Source of the DNA: Nymphaea colorata
Taxonomy: Eukaryota > Streptophyta > Magnoliopsida > Nymphaeales > Nymphaeaceae
Length of the DNA stretch: 64,000 nt
Direction of reading: 5' to 3'
NCBI RefSeq assembly: GCF_008831285.2
Contig: NC_045138.2
Location: 30,661,934 to 30,725,933, forward strand
Below, piece by piece: positions 13,746-23,344 of the stretch. Every line of letters begins with the position of its first letter. Position 1 is the first letter of the stretch. The notes under the pieces were generated by a model that saw only the letters and a list, made by a program, of their open reading frames with translations, was not told the origin of the DNA and made no database searches. A program made the translations under genes and the position numbers.

Positions 13746-14235
13746 TCAGAACGGAGCAGTAAGGGGTTCTTCAATGTGGGTTTTCTCAAGGATTTCTTCT
13801 CCACCATCACCAATCGAAGCATACAACTCGCAGGGTACACTGGTATTCCCTTCTATGCTCTGGATCAATCTTCCCAGCATTTCTTCCCTTCCCGTGTCCT
13901 CCACTGGCTTCATCCCCTGCACGCCAATTTCCCATAAAGAAGCTGCAACAAAAGCAAAACTTTCCGGATGGTTTTCTCTCTATATTATCACGAAAATCGC
14001 ATGGCAGATCGAGGGAGGCGATCTAGAACGAAGAACATTTACTGGGGGGGAATGGTTGGAACAATTTAGGGTTCGTAAGAGTTTTCCCCCAAAAAATTTC
14101 CTTCTTTTTGGTTTCTTGAAAAAGGGGAAAGAATTTTATGGGAAGCCCTAACATCAGCAATGATAACTAAGCACCCAAATCAAACTATTACGTACCTTTA
14201 ACCCATGCCGCTTGAAGCCTCTTTTTATACTTTTT
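13746..14235 (-). CDS. Last two exons of an unrecognised protein-coding gene
   Basis: Two exons join in phase: 14235-14196 (40 bp, flanked by CAG and GTACGT) and 13942-13746 (197 bp, acceptor GTTGCAG, stop TGA). They encode KKYKKRLQAAWVK, then SLWEIGVQGMKPVEDTGREE, a segment with LIQSIEGNTSVPCELYASIG, and the end EEILEKTHIEEPLTAPF. The composition is clearly protein-like: acidic, with a short basic lead. I do not recognise the family and assign no function. I could not find earlier exons between 14235 and 15000. The gene may be a truncated relic, or its 5' part may lie across the repeats at 14.8-15.9 kb. Confidence 0.65.
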
Positions 14236-14960
14236 CTGTTGACAAACTTGGTTTTTCTAGATGGAGCCGGATATTTCAATTTTTCATTATCTCAAACAGG
14301 TTGGGGGTTGATAATCGTCGCCGTCAATCGGTTCAATCAATAGCAGTTCAATTTTAGGTTCAAGGCCTTTCTGCCCTTTCTCGTTACCAATTACAAATTT
14401 CGGACTTAGGTTCATCCCACACTGCGTTGGCTTTTTCATTCACCTCATTTTGTTCTTTCATTATCATAAAATCGGCAGAAAGAGAACTCAAGCATTTCTA
14501 CGGTGAACATTGGTGTTTGAGGCTCTTACAGCTTTTACTTAGACAACAAACTTACCAAGCAGATACGTATTTAAATTTTATAAGTCGCCAAAGTAAGATT
14601 GTTATTTTATATGTGAAACTTCTCAATTTTTTTGTCAAAAAACTCTTATTTTAATCACTTTGATGCATGGTTTAGCTGGTTGGGCTTGTTAGTGTCAAGA
14701 TGAACATAAGTTGTCTCCTCGCAAATACCGCCCTAGACCTTGTAGAGCAAAGGGGAAAGGGAAAGAGGGCTTCGCTTTCATTTCATGAACTGGAAATACA
14801 CTGTTGTTCAAGAAATAAAATTCAAAAATTTAAAATTTTTCCTTCGACCGTTGAGGTCGATTCCAGAAACTTTTTTTTGAAAAAAAATTTCCACATGGAG
14901 AGACGGGAATTTTTTCCGGAAATAAATTTTTCTGTATCGAGCGAGCGCTCCCTCTTCCGT
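14236..14960. other. Intergenic with a copy of the 20.9-kb element
   Basis: From about 14770 to 14950 the sequence (TTCAAAAATTTAAAATTTTT, CGACCGTTGAGGTCGATTCC, GGAGAGACGGGAATTTTTT) matches 20980-21120 (TTCAAAAATTTGAAATTTTT, CGACCGTTGAAGTCGAATTC). The stretch upstream, 14236-14770, shows nothing I can name. Confidence 0.6.
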
Positions 14961-15411
14961 CCTGTTTGGTTGGAGGGAAAGGGAGGGAAAGGGATGGAGG
15001 GAAAGGGAGGGAAAGGAATGGAAAGGAAAGGGAAGGGAAGAGAAAGGGAAGGGAAGGGAATGGAATGGAAAGAGATGATTATAAAAGCTTGTTTGGATGA
15101 AAGTGAATGGAATGAAAAGAAAACGATACAATTTATAATAATACCCTCAATAGTCAAAAGGTTGAGAGGCAGGAAAAAAAAAAACGTGGAGGGGTATTGT
15201 GAGCAGTCAACACTTTTGTACTTACTCCCTTTCCTTTCCCTCCCAATCCGTCCGATTTGAGAGGGATTGAATTTACACTATACAATCCTTTCCTTTCCTT
15301 TCCCTCCTCTCCCCTCCCATCCAAAAGACTTTCTCTCTTTCTCTTCCTTTCCCTCCTTTGGGAGGGATTGCTGAATCCTCCTTTCCCTCCCTTTCCTTCC
15401 AACCAAACAGG
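14961..15411. mobile_element. MITE with purine-rich terminal inverted repeats
   Basis: It starts CCTGTTTGGTTGGAGGGAAA and ends with the inverse, TTCCTTCCAACCAAACAGG. The arms are long homopurine and homopyrimidine tracts (about 14973-15075 and 15285-15400). An uninterrupted relative of the flanking sequence exists at 21130-21170 (GCGAGCGCGTCTTC), consistent with insertion into that repeat. I could not settle the target duplication, so the superfamily is open; the GTTTGGTT-type ends are common in PIF/Harbinger-like MITEs. Confidence 0.75.
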
Positions 15412-15900
15412 CCCTTCGCGTCTTCCTTCTCTTCCTTCCTGTGCCGCAGCCCCTCCCTCTTCTTTCTCGTCGTCTCACAGCCGCTCCCTCTTCAGCCGCA
15501 GCCGCTCCCTCCACTCCACCCGAGCAGTGCAGCCGCGAGCCTCCCGTTCCTCGCAAGGTAGTGTGTCTCTCTCTCTCTCTCCCTCTCTCATTCTCTCTCT
15601 TGTTCCCTTCTCCAAGTCGCCTTTTCAATGGAGCCCTTTTTAATCCGCTGAAGCAATCTGCGCAGCCTCTTCGTCTTCGCCTCTCTCTTTCTTTCCCCTT
15701 CCGTTGCAATCGAGACAGAGGGAGAAGATAAAGAGGACTCGAGAGATCGCCAGATTAACTCACCGTCTCTTTTCCTTGCCGTCAGAGAGAACCGCTGCTG
15801 AGTGGCGCTGCTCCTGATCCTCCTTCTCACCAGAAGTCCTTCATTTTCTAACCAGTTGATCCTAAAGCTGGTTTTTCGTTCATGTAAGTCTCTCTCTCTC
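15412..15900 (+). promoter_or_regulatory. CT-rich 5'-UTR-like region upstream of the PPR gene
   Basis: This strongly pyrimidine-rich stretch has CCGCAGCCGCTCCCTC words, followed by CTCGCAAG|GTAGTG (a plausible splice donor, GT at 15559) and a (CT)n run. The same arrangement occurs at 21150-21400 and in the tandem copies. It may be a non-coding first exon and donor for a transcript leading toward the PPR gene at 17597, but no acceptor is proven. Confidence 0.4.
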
Positions 15901-16849
15901 TATCTGCTCTGTTTTAAGCTATTCATTCATTTTATAGAAGAACGAACTCTGCACATCCGGAGCGACCGCGGCTCTCGTTTACCCTTTTAGTTCACATTGA
16001 TCTTCAGTCTAACAGCCTTCTCGCGTTTTGCATTTGTGAAGCTTTATAAGGAGCCTGAATGCGTCCGATGAGGTCACGGTTAGGGTTTCTCGTTTTTTCC
16101 TCCCTTTTTTTGTGTAATATTCGGTATTTTTTGGAAAGTAGCGGGGAAGGGGAAACAGGCTGAAGAGGGGTTAGGTTGGGGAAACAGGCTGTTAGACTGG
16201 GGAAGGGGAAGGGGGCTCCCACGTAGGGTGGGGAAATGAAGGGACAGTAGCGGGGAAGGGGGTTCTTGTGGTGATCTGGCCATGTGTAGATGGCTTATTT
16301 GTTCGATGATCATCCCAATCTAACAATACTCGCCTTTGTGGATCTGTATGCCACAGTAATTAACTTAGTTGACCTCTCTCTCTCTCTCTCTCTCTTTGAT
16401 ATGGCATGCGTTACACATGACGAATATGTTCAATCATGAGATGATATTGTGAATAATTAGTTTAATATGTTCGGTGCACTTGGCAGTGCGCCATACAGAG
16501 AATTCGTCGTGGAGCAACAATGTAGTTTGACAGTGAGGAACCCTATGAACTGCAAATTATACTTCAGCTGTGTCAATGCTTACAGACAGTATGCAGTCTC
16601 TTTTATAGTTTCAAGCGTGTTACAACGTGTAAAAGATCGCTAAAATCAGTTACTACTTGATACAGCTACTGCAGCTAGTTGCTAAAAATTTAGAATCAGC
16701 AAGAAAAGACAATGGCTTTAACGTGATGAAGGTGAAATCTTCACCTTCACCACGGAAGGCCATAGCTGACAACCTCAATAGCTGACTTGAGCAGAACTTT
16801 TATTTATTCAACACAAATTTGTCACTTTGTCAGCTTATGTATGTGGTTT
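15901..16849. other. Presumed promoter or 5'-UTR intron region of the PPR gene; no ORF supported
   Basis: The stretch holds a run of GGGGAAGGGG and GGGGAAAC words at 16140-16260 and a (CT)n tract at 16374-16396. I see no coding region. Confidence 0.35.
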
Positions 16850-17100
16850 CATGTTCCTCTTTTCTAAATCTAGAAAAATATTTCCTTATTATCAAACTAG
16901 GAATTAATTTTTATGGAAATCTGGAAATATATTTCCTTTTCATCAAACATAGAAATATATTTCTGGAAATATATTTCTGAGTCATCACACACACACCAAA
17001 ATTGGAATTGGAAAAATTTTTCCCATTCCATTTTTTCATTTCCTATATTTCCAGAAATATATTTCCAAAAATATATTTTCAGGCCATCAAACGGCCCCTA
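16850..17100. repeat. Dispersed GAAATATATTTC-rich element
   Basis: It is built from repeated GGAAATATATTTCC words and ends in GGCCATCAAACGGCCCCTAA. A related copy lies at 25340-25580 with the shared phrases TTTCCTTATTATCAAACTA, GTCATCACACACA-ACCAAAA and CCATTCCATTTTTTCATTTCC. The right end resembles the inverse of the AGGGGCGTTTGATG ends at 20936 and 8392, suggesting one superfamily of non-autonomous elements. Confidence 0.6.
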
Positions 17101-17596
17101 AGCATGGAAAGTAATTAGTGAATGTAATGCAGAATCAACTTCAACATCATCATAAGTCATCACCATGTTACTTGTAGTACTTTTATGAAATAATAGCAAG
17201 CTTCATATATGCAATAGATCAGTGGAAGCATCAGAATATTATTTCACACCCCTTGCTTTGTTATATACATTTTTAGGAAGAGGATCCCTTCAAGGAGCCG
17301 ACGTCGCCATGGCTTACCTGGTTGAGAGTAAGGATGAGAACTGAAGACTGGAATGGACTCGGAGAAATACGACGAACAACACTACCTCCCACTCTGTCCG
17401 CACCGTCATGACGCTCCAGACAGTCGGTTGTTCAAACAGTTTCAAAACTGAAGACTCGAGGAGAATTCATATTTAGTTGCTTAAAAGTTAAAGCCTCGCT
17501 TCCTTTTTCTTTGCTTCTCTTCCTTCTGTATCTCGTCCTCTATAAGCCATAATTTGAAATTGTAACCCTCCCCATCACTCATGCGAGCTTTGTTAA

Positions 17597-20458
17597 ATGC
17601 TAAAACCGTCCCGACTAGTCGGTTTCGTGAAGAAGAGGGATTTTTTCCGTCGGAATGGCCGCGACCCAAATGGTTTTTCCTTTTCGTTTCCACCCTGGGA
17701 GCTCAGGTTCAGGGCCAGGAAGGCCACCATCGATGATCTGCATCGGCTGTGCAAAAAGGGTGAGATGAAAAAAGTGACGAAAGTATTGGACCAGCTTGCT
17801 AAGCAAGGGATTAGGCCCAATTACGAAACGTGCCTTCGAATCTTGAGGAGATGCATTAGCGTCAATGCTTTCCAGGAAGGCAGGTCGATCCACTCCTGCC
17901 TGATGAGAAACGCAGTGAACCTAGATTTGTTCCTGAGGAACACGCTAATCAGCATGTACAGCAAATGTGGTGGTCTCGGACACGCCCTCGACGTGTTTGG
18001 CAGAATGCCTGAACGAAGTGTTGTGTCGTGGACGGCCATGATTTCTGCGTTTGCTGGAGAAGGTCGAAAAGAGGATGGTTTGAGGTACTTCGGATTGATG
18101 AGGAAGGAAGGAGTTAAACCCAATGCGAATACTTTTGCTACTGTGATTCCTATATGTTCTGAAATGAGCAAGGGCGGGTTGGGGAGAGGATTGCAGGGCC
18201 TTGTTGTGAAGTGTGGCTTTTACAGTGATGTCTTTGTTTTGAGCAGCTTGATTGGCATGTATGCGGGCTTAGGTTGCGTGGATAGTGCAATGGAGGTGTT
18301 CACCGAGATGCCTGTGAGGGATGTGGTTGCTTGGAACTCGATGATTGCTGCATATGTGCAGACCGGGTTTAGCAGAGAAGCAGTTGAGCTATTTTTAGTA
18401 ATGCTGGTTGGGGATATTCAACCTAATAATTATAGTTTTGCGACGGTCCAGAAAGCTTGTGCTGGTCTGGGTTGCGTAAAATTTGGTAGTAGTGTGCACG
18501 CTTGCTTAGTGAAGATGGGTTTTGATCTGGATGTGTTTGTGATGGGGTGTGTCGTTGACATGTACTCAAAATGTGGGAATTTGCAGGAGGCCCGTCGAGC
18601 TTTTGATAACATTGCCAATAGAGATATTGTGGCTTGGAACACCATGATCAGTGGCTACGTACAGAATGGTGTTGGTGAAGAAGCAATTGAACTCTACTGC
18701 CAAATGCCCCTTCAAGGTTTTATTCCTAACAACATAACATACGCGAGCATTCTCAAGGCAGTGGCCATTCTGGAGGATGGTGTACTATGCAAGTATTTAC
18801 ATCCACTAGTGATTAAAAGTGGGTTTCTTTCAGATGTTTATGTAGGCACAGCTCTTGTGGATGCATATGCAAAATCTCTGCTGGTGGAGGACGCGGAGAA
18901 AGTATATACAGAGATGCGGTACAGGAATTTGGTCTCATGGAATGCACTCATAACTGGATACAGTCTTGCAGGGAAGTACAAAGACGCCATGAATCTTTAC
19001 TGTCAAATGCAAAAGGTTCCAATAAGGCCAGACCCCTATACATTAACTGGCCTTCTTTCTTCATGTTCTATGTCTAAATCATTGGCTGAAGGTAGTCAAC
19101 TTCATGCTCATTCCATTAAGATTGGTTTAGATTCTAATGTGTCAGTTGGCAATGCTTTGCTGGATTTGTACTCGAAATGTGGGTCGGTAGATGATGCATC
19201 AAGGGCCTTTCAATGTATTGATGTCCCCAATTCTATTTCCTGGGCTGCAATTATATCAGCCTTTGTGCACAACGGTGGGGAGGAGAGTGCAGTCCTGTAT
19301 TTCCGTGAAATGCATAGAATTTTCAAAAACTTTGATGAGTTCTCATGCAGCAGTGTCTTAAAGGCATCAGCTAGTTGTGCAGTATTGGAACAGGGGAAAC
19401 AAATTCATGTACATGTGGTAAAATCTGGTCTCGAATCATCTCTATACGTTGGAAGTGCTCTTATTGATATGTATTCGAAGTGTGGTAGATTGGAAGATGC
19501 ATACAGGGTCTTCAAAATCATGCCTGAAAAGAATGTTGTTTCGTTGAATTCTATGATAATGTGTTTTGCTCAACATGGCCATAGCGAGCAAGCTCTGTAT
19601 CTATTTGAGGAGATGCAGAAACTTGGCATACTACCAACATCCATCACCTTCATTGGTGTACTTTTTGCGTGCAGTCATGCTGGTTTGGTTGAAAAAGGAC
19701 GTGAATACTTTGACATGGTGGTCTCCAACCATAGGATTTCACCAACAATCGAGCATTACACGTGCATGGTTGACCTTCTTGGTCGTGCTGGCCTTCTAAA
19801 TGAAGCAGAGATATTTCTCAAGAATTCTCCCTTTGCATTCGAAGCTTTGATCTGGCGTTCTCTCCTTTCTGCTTGCAGGCTCCACAAGGATACAGTTGTT
19901 GGCAGTCGTGTAGCTGATCATTGTCTACTATTGGACCCATGTGAACCTTCAACGTATGTGCTTTTGTCAAATATGTACGCATCAAGGGATCGATGGGATG
20001 ATGTGACAAGAATAAGAGCTTTGATGAAAGAAATGGATCTTGAAAAAGAGCCAGGATGTAGTTGGATAGAGGTCAGAGACAAGGTTCATATATTTGTGGC
20101 GAATGACAAGTTTCATCCTCTTAAGGAGGAGATATATGACAAGTTGGACATGTTGATGCCACAAATGAAGATGGCTGGTTACATACCTGATTTAAGCTTT
20201 GTTCTCCATGATGTCGATGATGAGTCCAAAGAACAATGCCTTCTTCATCACAGTGAAAAATTGGCTATTGCATTTGGATTGATTTCTATAGCACACCCAG
20301 TACCAGTTAGGATTTTCAAGAACCTGAGAGTCTGCGGTGATTGCCATGCTGCTGCAAAATATATATCTAGAATTGCGGCACGAGAAATAATAATTCGAGA
20401 CACCAATCGATTCCATCATTTCATTGATGGTCTATGTTCTTGCGGGGATTACTGGTGA
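17597..20458 (+). CDS. PPR protein, PLS class with E and DYW domains (953 residues)
   Basis: A single uninterrupted frame encodes a 953-residue pentatricopeptide repeat protein, intronless as is usual for the family. The N terminus is basic and hydroxylated (MLKPSRLVGFVKKRDFFRRN), fitting mitochondrial or plastid import. From about residue 50 to 700 there are tandem PPR units with signatures such as VVSWTAMISAFAGEGR and DIVAWNTMISGYVQNG. An E region follows (about 700-810, ending EKEPGCSWIEV), then the DYW cytidine-deaminase-like domain. That domain has H885-x-E887, C913-GD-C916-H and the terminal residues CSCGDYW. Proteins of this class bind organelle transcripts through the repeats and take part in C-to-U editing; the target cannot be read from sequence. 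An earlier Met is not available in frame, so this start is the natural choice. A truncated duplicate lies 9.8 kb upstream. Confidence 0.96.
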   Translation: MLKPSRLVGFVKKRDFFRRNGRDPNGFSFSFPPWELRFRARKATIDDLHRLCKKGEMKKVTKVLDQLAKQGIRPNYETCLRILRRCISVNAFQEGRSIHSCLMRNAVNLDLFLRNTLISMYSKCGGLGHALDVFGRMPERSVVSWTAMISAFAGEGRKEDGLRYFGLMRKEGVKPNANTFATVIPICSEMSKGGLGRGLQGLVVKCGFYSDVFVLSSLIGMYAGLGCVDSAMEVFTEMPVRDVVAWNSMIAAYVQTGFSREAVELFLVMLVGDIQPNNYSFATVQKACAGLGCVKFGSSVHACLVKMGFDLDVFVMGCVVDMYSKCGNLQEARRAFDNIANRDIVAWNTMISGYVQNGVGEEAIELYCQMPLQGFIPNNITYASILKAVAILEDGVLCKYLHPLVIKSGFLSDVYVGTALVDAYAKSLLVEDAEKVYTEMRYRNLVSWNALITGYSLAGKYKDAMNLYCQMQKVPIRPDPYTLTGLLSSCSMSKSLAEGSQLHAHSIKIGLDSNVSVGNALLDLYSKCGSVDDASRAFQCIDVPNSISWAAIISAFVHNGGEESAVLYFREMHRIFKNFDEFSCSSVLKASASCAVLEQGKQIHVHVVKSGLESSLYVGSALIDMYSKCGRLEDAYRVFKIMPEKNVVSLNSMIMCFAQHGHSEQALYLFEEMQKLGILPTSITFIGVLFACSHAGLVEKGREYFDMVVSNHRISPTIEHYTCMVDLLGRAGLLNEAEIFLKNSPFAFEALIWRSLLSACRLHKDTVVGSRVADHCLLLDPCEPSTYVLLSNMYASRDRWDDVTRIRALMKEMDLEKEPGCSWIEVRDKVHIFVANDKFHPLKEEIYDKLDMLMPQMKMAGYIPDLSFVLHDVDDESKEQCLLHHSEKLAIAFGLISIAHPVPVRIFKNLRVCGDCHAAAKYISRIAAREIIIRDTNRFHHFIDGLCSCGDYW

Positions 20459-20935
20459 TATGTTGTTCAATTGGACGAGTGGTTGGATCTTTCTATATGT
20501 GGAGGGGTTATGCAGTCAACTGTCTTGGTTGCTAATCCACTTTGGAGTTGCTTTGATTAAACATGTTCTGAAGGCAATTCCAACCTACTGGAACGAGGTA
20601 CAGGGAGGAAACCTTGTTCGCATTTGAACGTCATCTGTTTACTCGTTAGGTGAATTGCAGCGAGGATGATTCAGATACTGTATGATCACATAGAGTTATT
20701 TGACTGTTGCCTTTTCTGCAGTAGATGGAAGCAAAGTTCCTCGCTTCTTAGTTTGTCGACATTGGACAGTTTCATTGTCGGAATGGCTAGGAGGAAGGAT
20801 TCTGGTAAACTTATATTGCTATTGGCTATTGGCTCATGGAAAAACAGGAAAAAGTACTCTATGAAGATGATAGCAAATTTGGATGAAGTCTGACGTTTGT
20901 ACTCCAAATATATATTCAAGTCAACTTTTTCTTTT

Positions 20936-21214
20936 AGGGGGCGTTTGATGTGCAGGAAAAGAAACTGTTCATCGAGAAAAATAATTCAAAAATTTGAAAT
21001 TTTTCCATCGTATCAAACATGGAAAAATTTCATCGACCGTTGAAGTCGAATTCCAAAAATTTTTTCCGAAAAAAAATTTCCGTCTGGAGAGACGAAAATT
21101 TTTTTCTGGAAATTTATTTTTGCCCGTTAGGGCACGCGAGCGCGTCTTCTTCTTTTCCTTCGTGCCGCAGCAGCTCCCTCTTCCTTCTCGTCGACGCACC
21201 CGCAAAAGACTCCC
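20936..21214 (+). repeat. Dispersed element with AGGGGGCGTTTGATG end, joined to a CT-rich 5'-UTR-like segment
   Basis: It begins AGGGGGCGTTTGATGTGCAGG just after the right edge of the PPR-linked duplicated block (about 20877). It contains CGACCGTTGAAGTCGAATTC and runs into GCGAGCGCGTCTTC and CTCCCTCTTCCTTCTCGTCG. The same order is seen at 14770-14950 plus 15412 onward, where a MITE splits it. It could be a mobile unit that carries a promoter-like segment. Confidence 0.6.
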
Positions 21215-21311
21215 TCGTGTGCCTCCTCTCCCTCTCCGCATCAGAGCTCGACGCCTCCACGCCTCCTCTCAGTGCAGCCGATAGCCTCCCGTCCCTCTCT
21301 TTCTCGCAAGG

Positions 21312-21349
<38 letters not shown>

Positions 21350-21610
21350 TTCTCTCTCTTGTTCCCCTCTCCAGGTACGCGTTTTGAATCCCCTCTCCTT
21401 CGCAGCCGTGACCTCTTCTTTCTCGTCGATGAACCCGCAGAAGACTCCCTCGCGTGCCTCCTCTCCCTTTCCGCATCAGAGCTCGACGCCTCCACGCCTC
21501 CTCTCAGTGCAGCCGCTAGCCTCCCGTCCCTCTCTTTCTCGCAAGGTATTGTCTCTCTCTCTCATTCTCTCTCTTGTTCCCCTCTCCAAGTACGCCTTTT
21601 GAATCTCTGC
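21170..21610 (+). repeat. Two 235-bp direct modules, each with a 5'-UTR-like exon and splice donor
   Basis: The phrase GCATCAGAGCTCGACGCCTC followed by CTCGCAAG|GTATT and a (CT)n run occurs twice, 235 bp apart (donor GT at 21311 and 21546). The 2-kb duplication repeats both donors (23306 and 23540), giving four. The diverged relative at 15559 makes five CTCGCAAG|GT sites in the window. Such a module looks like a non-coding first exon plus the start of its intron. Confidence 0.8.
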
Positions 21611-23209
21611 AGGTGCGACGACTGAAAACGAAGCTCTGATGTTTGCACTGTTGTTTATCCCTCTTTCATTTCTTTTTTGTATTGCTTGCTGGATCTCTGC
21701 CGTGAGCATCAATCCCCTTTTCTTTTTGTATATTTTCCTGGTTCCTTCTCAAATGATGTCTGCACGCATGTTTATTGTGTTGAGCGCCTTTCTGAATGGG
21801 ATCGTATTTCAAAAGCAACCTCGGACGATTGTTCTACAAGCCTTATGGAATGAAAGAGTTGTTTTTGACATTTTGTACAGAAAACTAAGCCTTAGAACAT
21901 CTTCATTTGAGGCTGGTTATTCTACTTAAAGCCCATGGAGGCTACTAGCAGCCCGGCGTGCTGGGCGTTCACCTGCCTGTCAAAATGTTCTAATTTATGT
22001 CATCATAGAAACTACTTGCTGTAGGAGCCCTAAACCTCGGTGCAGATGACCTCTTGGTTGTTTCTCCACCAAATTACAGAGAGACCCTTCCAGGCAGATT
22101 TAAGAAATGCTGGTGGTTCAAAAACGTCTCTGCTTTGGGGCAGACCAACCTTGTCACGGCACTCTTGGATCTCTGCATTCTACCATCAGCCTGCACACAC
22201 AGACAAAAAAAAAAGGAGCCCTCATGTCTTCATGTAAAGTTGATTCTTCTTTTCTATTTTGGTCCAGAAATCTGTTGCCTCAATATTTGGCCATTTTGCT
22301 GATTCATCTATTCTCCAGCTACTTCCCGCAAAGCCAATTGCAGAGAAGGATGCTTATTGAACGTCAAAAACTGTGTGCATTAGGATCAAAACTACAGAAA
22401 ATCAATGTAGAAATCATATTTTATAAACATAACATGAATTATGTGCAGGATTCAGAGACTAGTGATCTTAAGCAAGCTGCTAATTGCTTTCTTCAATCAT
22501 CCAATGTTGGTAGCAAGATTCAGAGACTAGTGATCTTAAGGTGGGGTAAAATGTAAGAAGCCAAAGAAAGAGCAGCTTTAGACTAGGACAACTTCCATAG
22601 TAATTAGTTAAGAAATCTCAATATTATGCTCCCTCTACAAAAAACTTTCATTACTATACGCAGTAACCAGCAGTAGTCGGTTAATTACAAACTAAAACTG
22701 AAGGATGGGCATCGTGCACATATTCTGTGTCTATATGAATGTTTTCTTTGTTTCAATTGCTTCAGTTGTAAAGGAGGCACCCTTATTTTGATTAAGGTGA
22801 CTTCACATTTGCTATGGTATACATTTTCTTATGCAGGTTCTTCATTTGTCTTGGTGTCCTTATTTTCTTATGCATGTTCTTCTTTTGTTTTGGTGCTTCA
22901 ACTTAAATAAACATTACTTGACAAGAAGCTGATCAGCTCTTCGAGTTGTTGTAAACCCCATCCAAACATCTTTTTGAAACAAATCACCATATAAATGAAT
23001 GTCTCAGTTGCTCTACTATTTCTGCTGCTAGCCATTGTTTTTGTTTCTATCTTGGGGTTTTGCATTTAGTTGATGTTGTTGAACTGTGTGGTATGTTTGG
23101 CATACCCATAACGTGTTGTTGAATTTTGCTCATTTTATGGCTTTCATATATGTTATATGTTCCTTTTAATTGAGTTGTTGCATCTACGTAGTGGACCGGT
23201 TGGTTAATA
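21215..23209 (+). repeat. Tandem 2-kb duplication, copy 1
   Basis: This block is followed directly by a second copy at 23210-25205. Every line I compared was identical. The only differences I noticed are one C fewer near 23574 (CCCTCTCC against CCCCTCTCC) and one extra A in the poly-A run near 24200. The copy-1 / copy-2 junction is TTAATAT|CGTGTGCC. No gene is firmly supported inside. It contains the 235-bp module pair, a protein-like stretch at about 22018-22210, and a 24-base direct repeat at 22449-22472 and 22517-22540. Confidence 0.95.
22018..22210 (+). other. Possible captured exon fragment, unknown protein
   Basis: In one frame this stretch reads VGALNLGADDLLVVSPPNY, then RETLPGRFKKCWWFKN and further to about LDLCILPSAC before a lysine-rich poly-A readthrough. 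It has the look of a real protein, but I do not recognise it and found no confident splice sites. An identical copy is at 24012-24204. It could be a gene fragment picked up by the duplicated block. Confidence 0.3.
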
Positions 23210-23306
23210 TCGTGTGCCTCCTCTCCCTCTCCGCATCAGAGCTCGACGCCTCCACGCCTCCTCTCAGTGCAGCCGATAGCCTCCCGTCCCTCTCTTTCTC
23301 GCAAGG

Positions 23307-23344
<38 letters not shown>

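Noticed and set aside
13681-14151. 156-residue plus-strand frame
   Set aside because: It overlaps the minus-strand exons at 13746-13942, which are in phase, have proper splice sites and a more protein-like sequence. The plus frame is a shadow.
14700-15260. 186-residue plus-strand frame and the overlapping minus frames
   Set aside because: They run through the homopurine arm of a MITE (repeated GKGGKGMEGK on one strand and PFPSLP on the other). This is low-complexity translation, not a gene.
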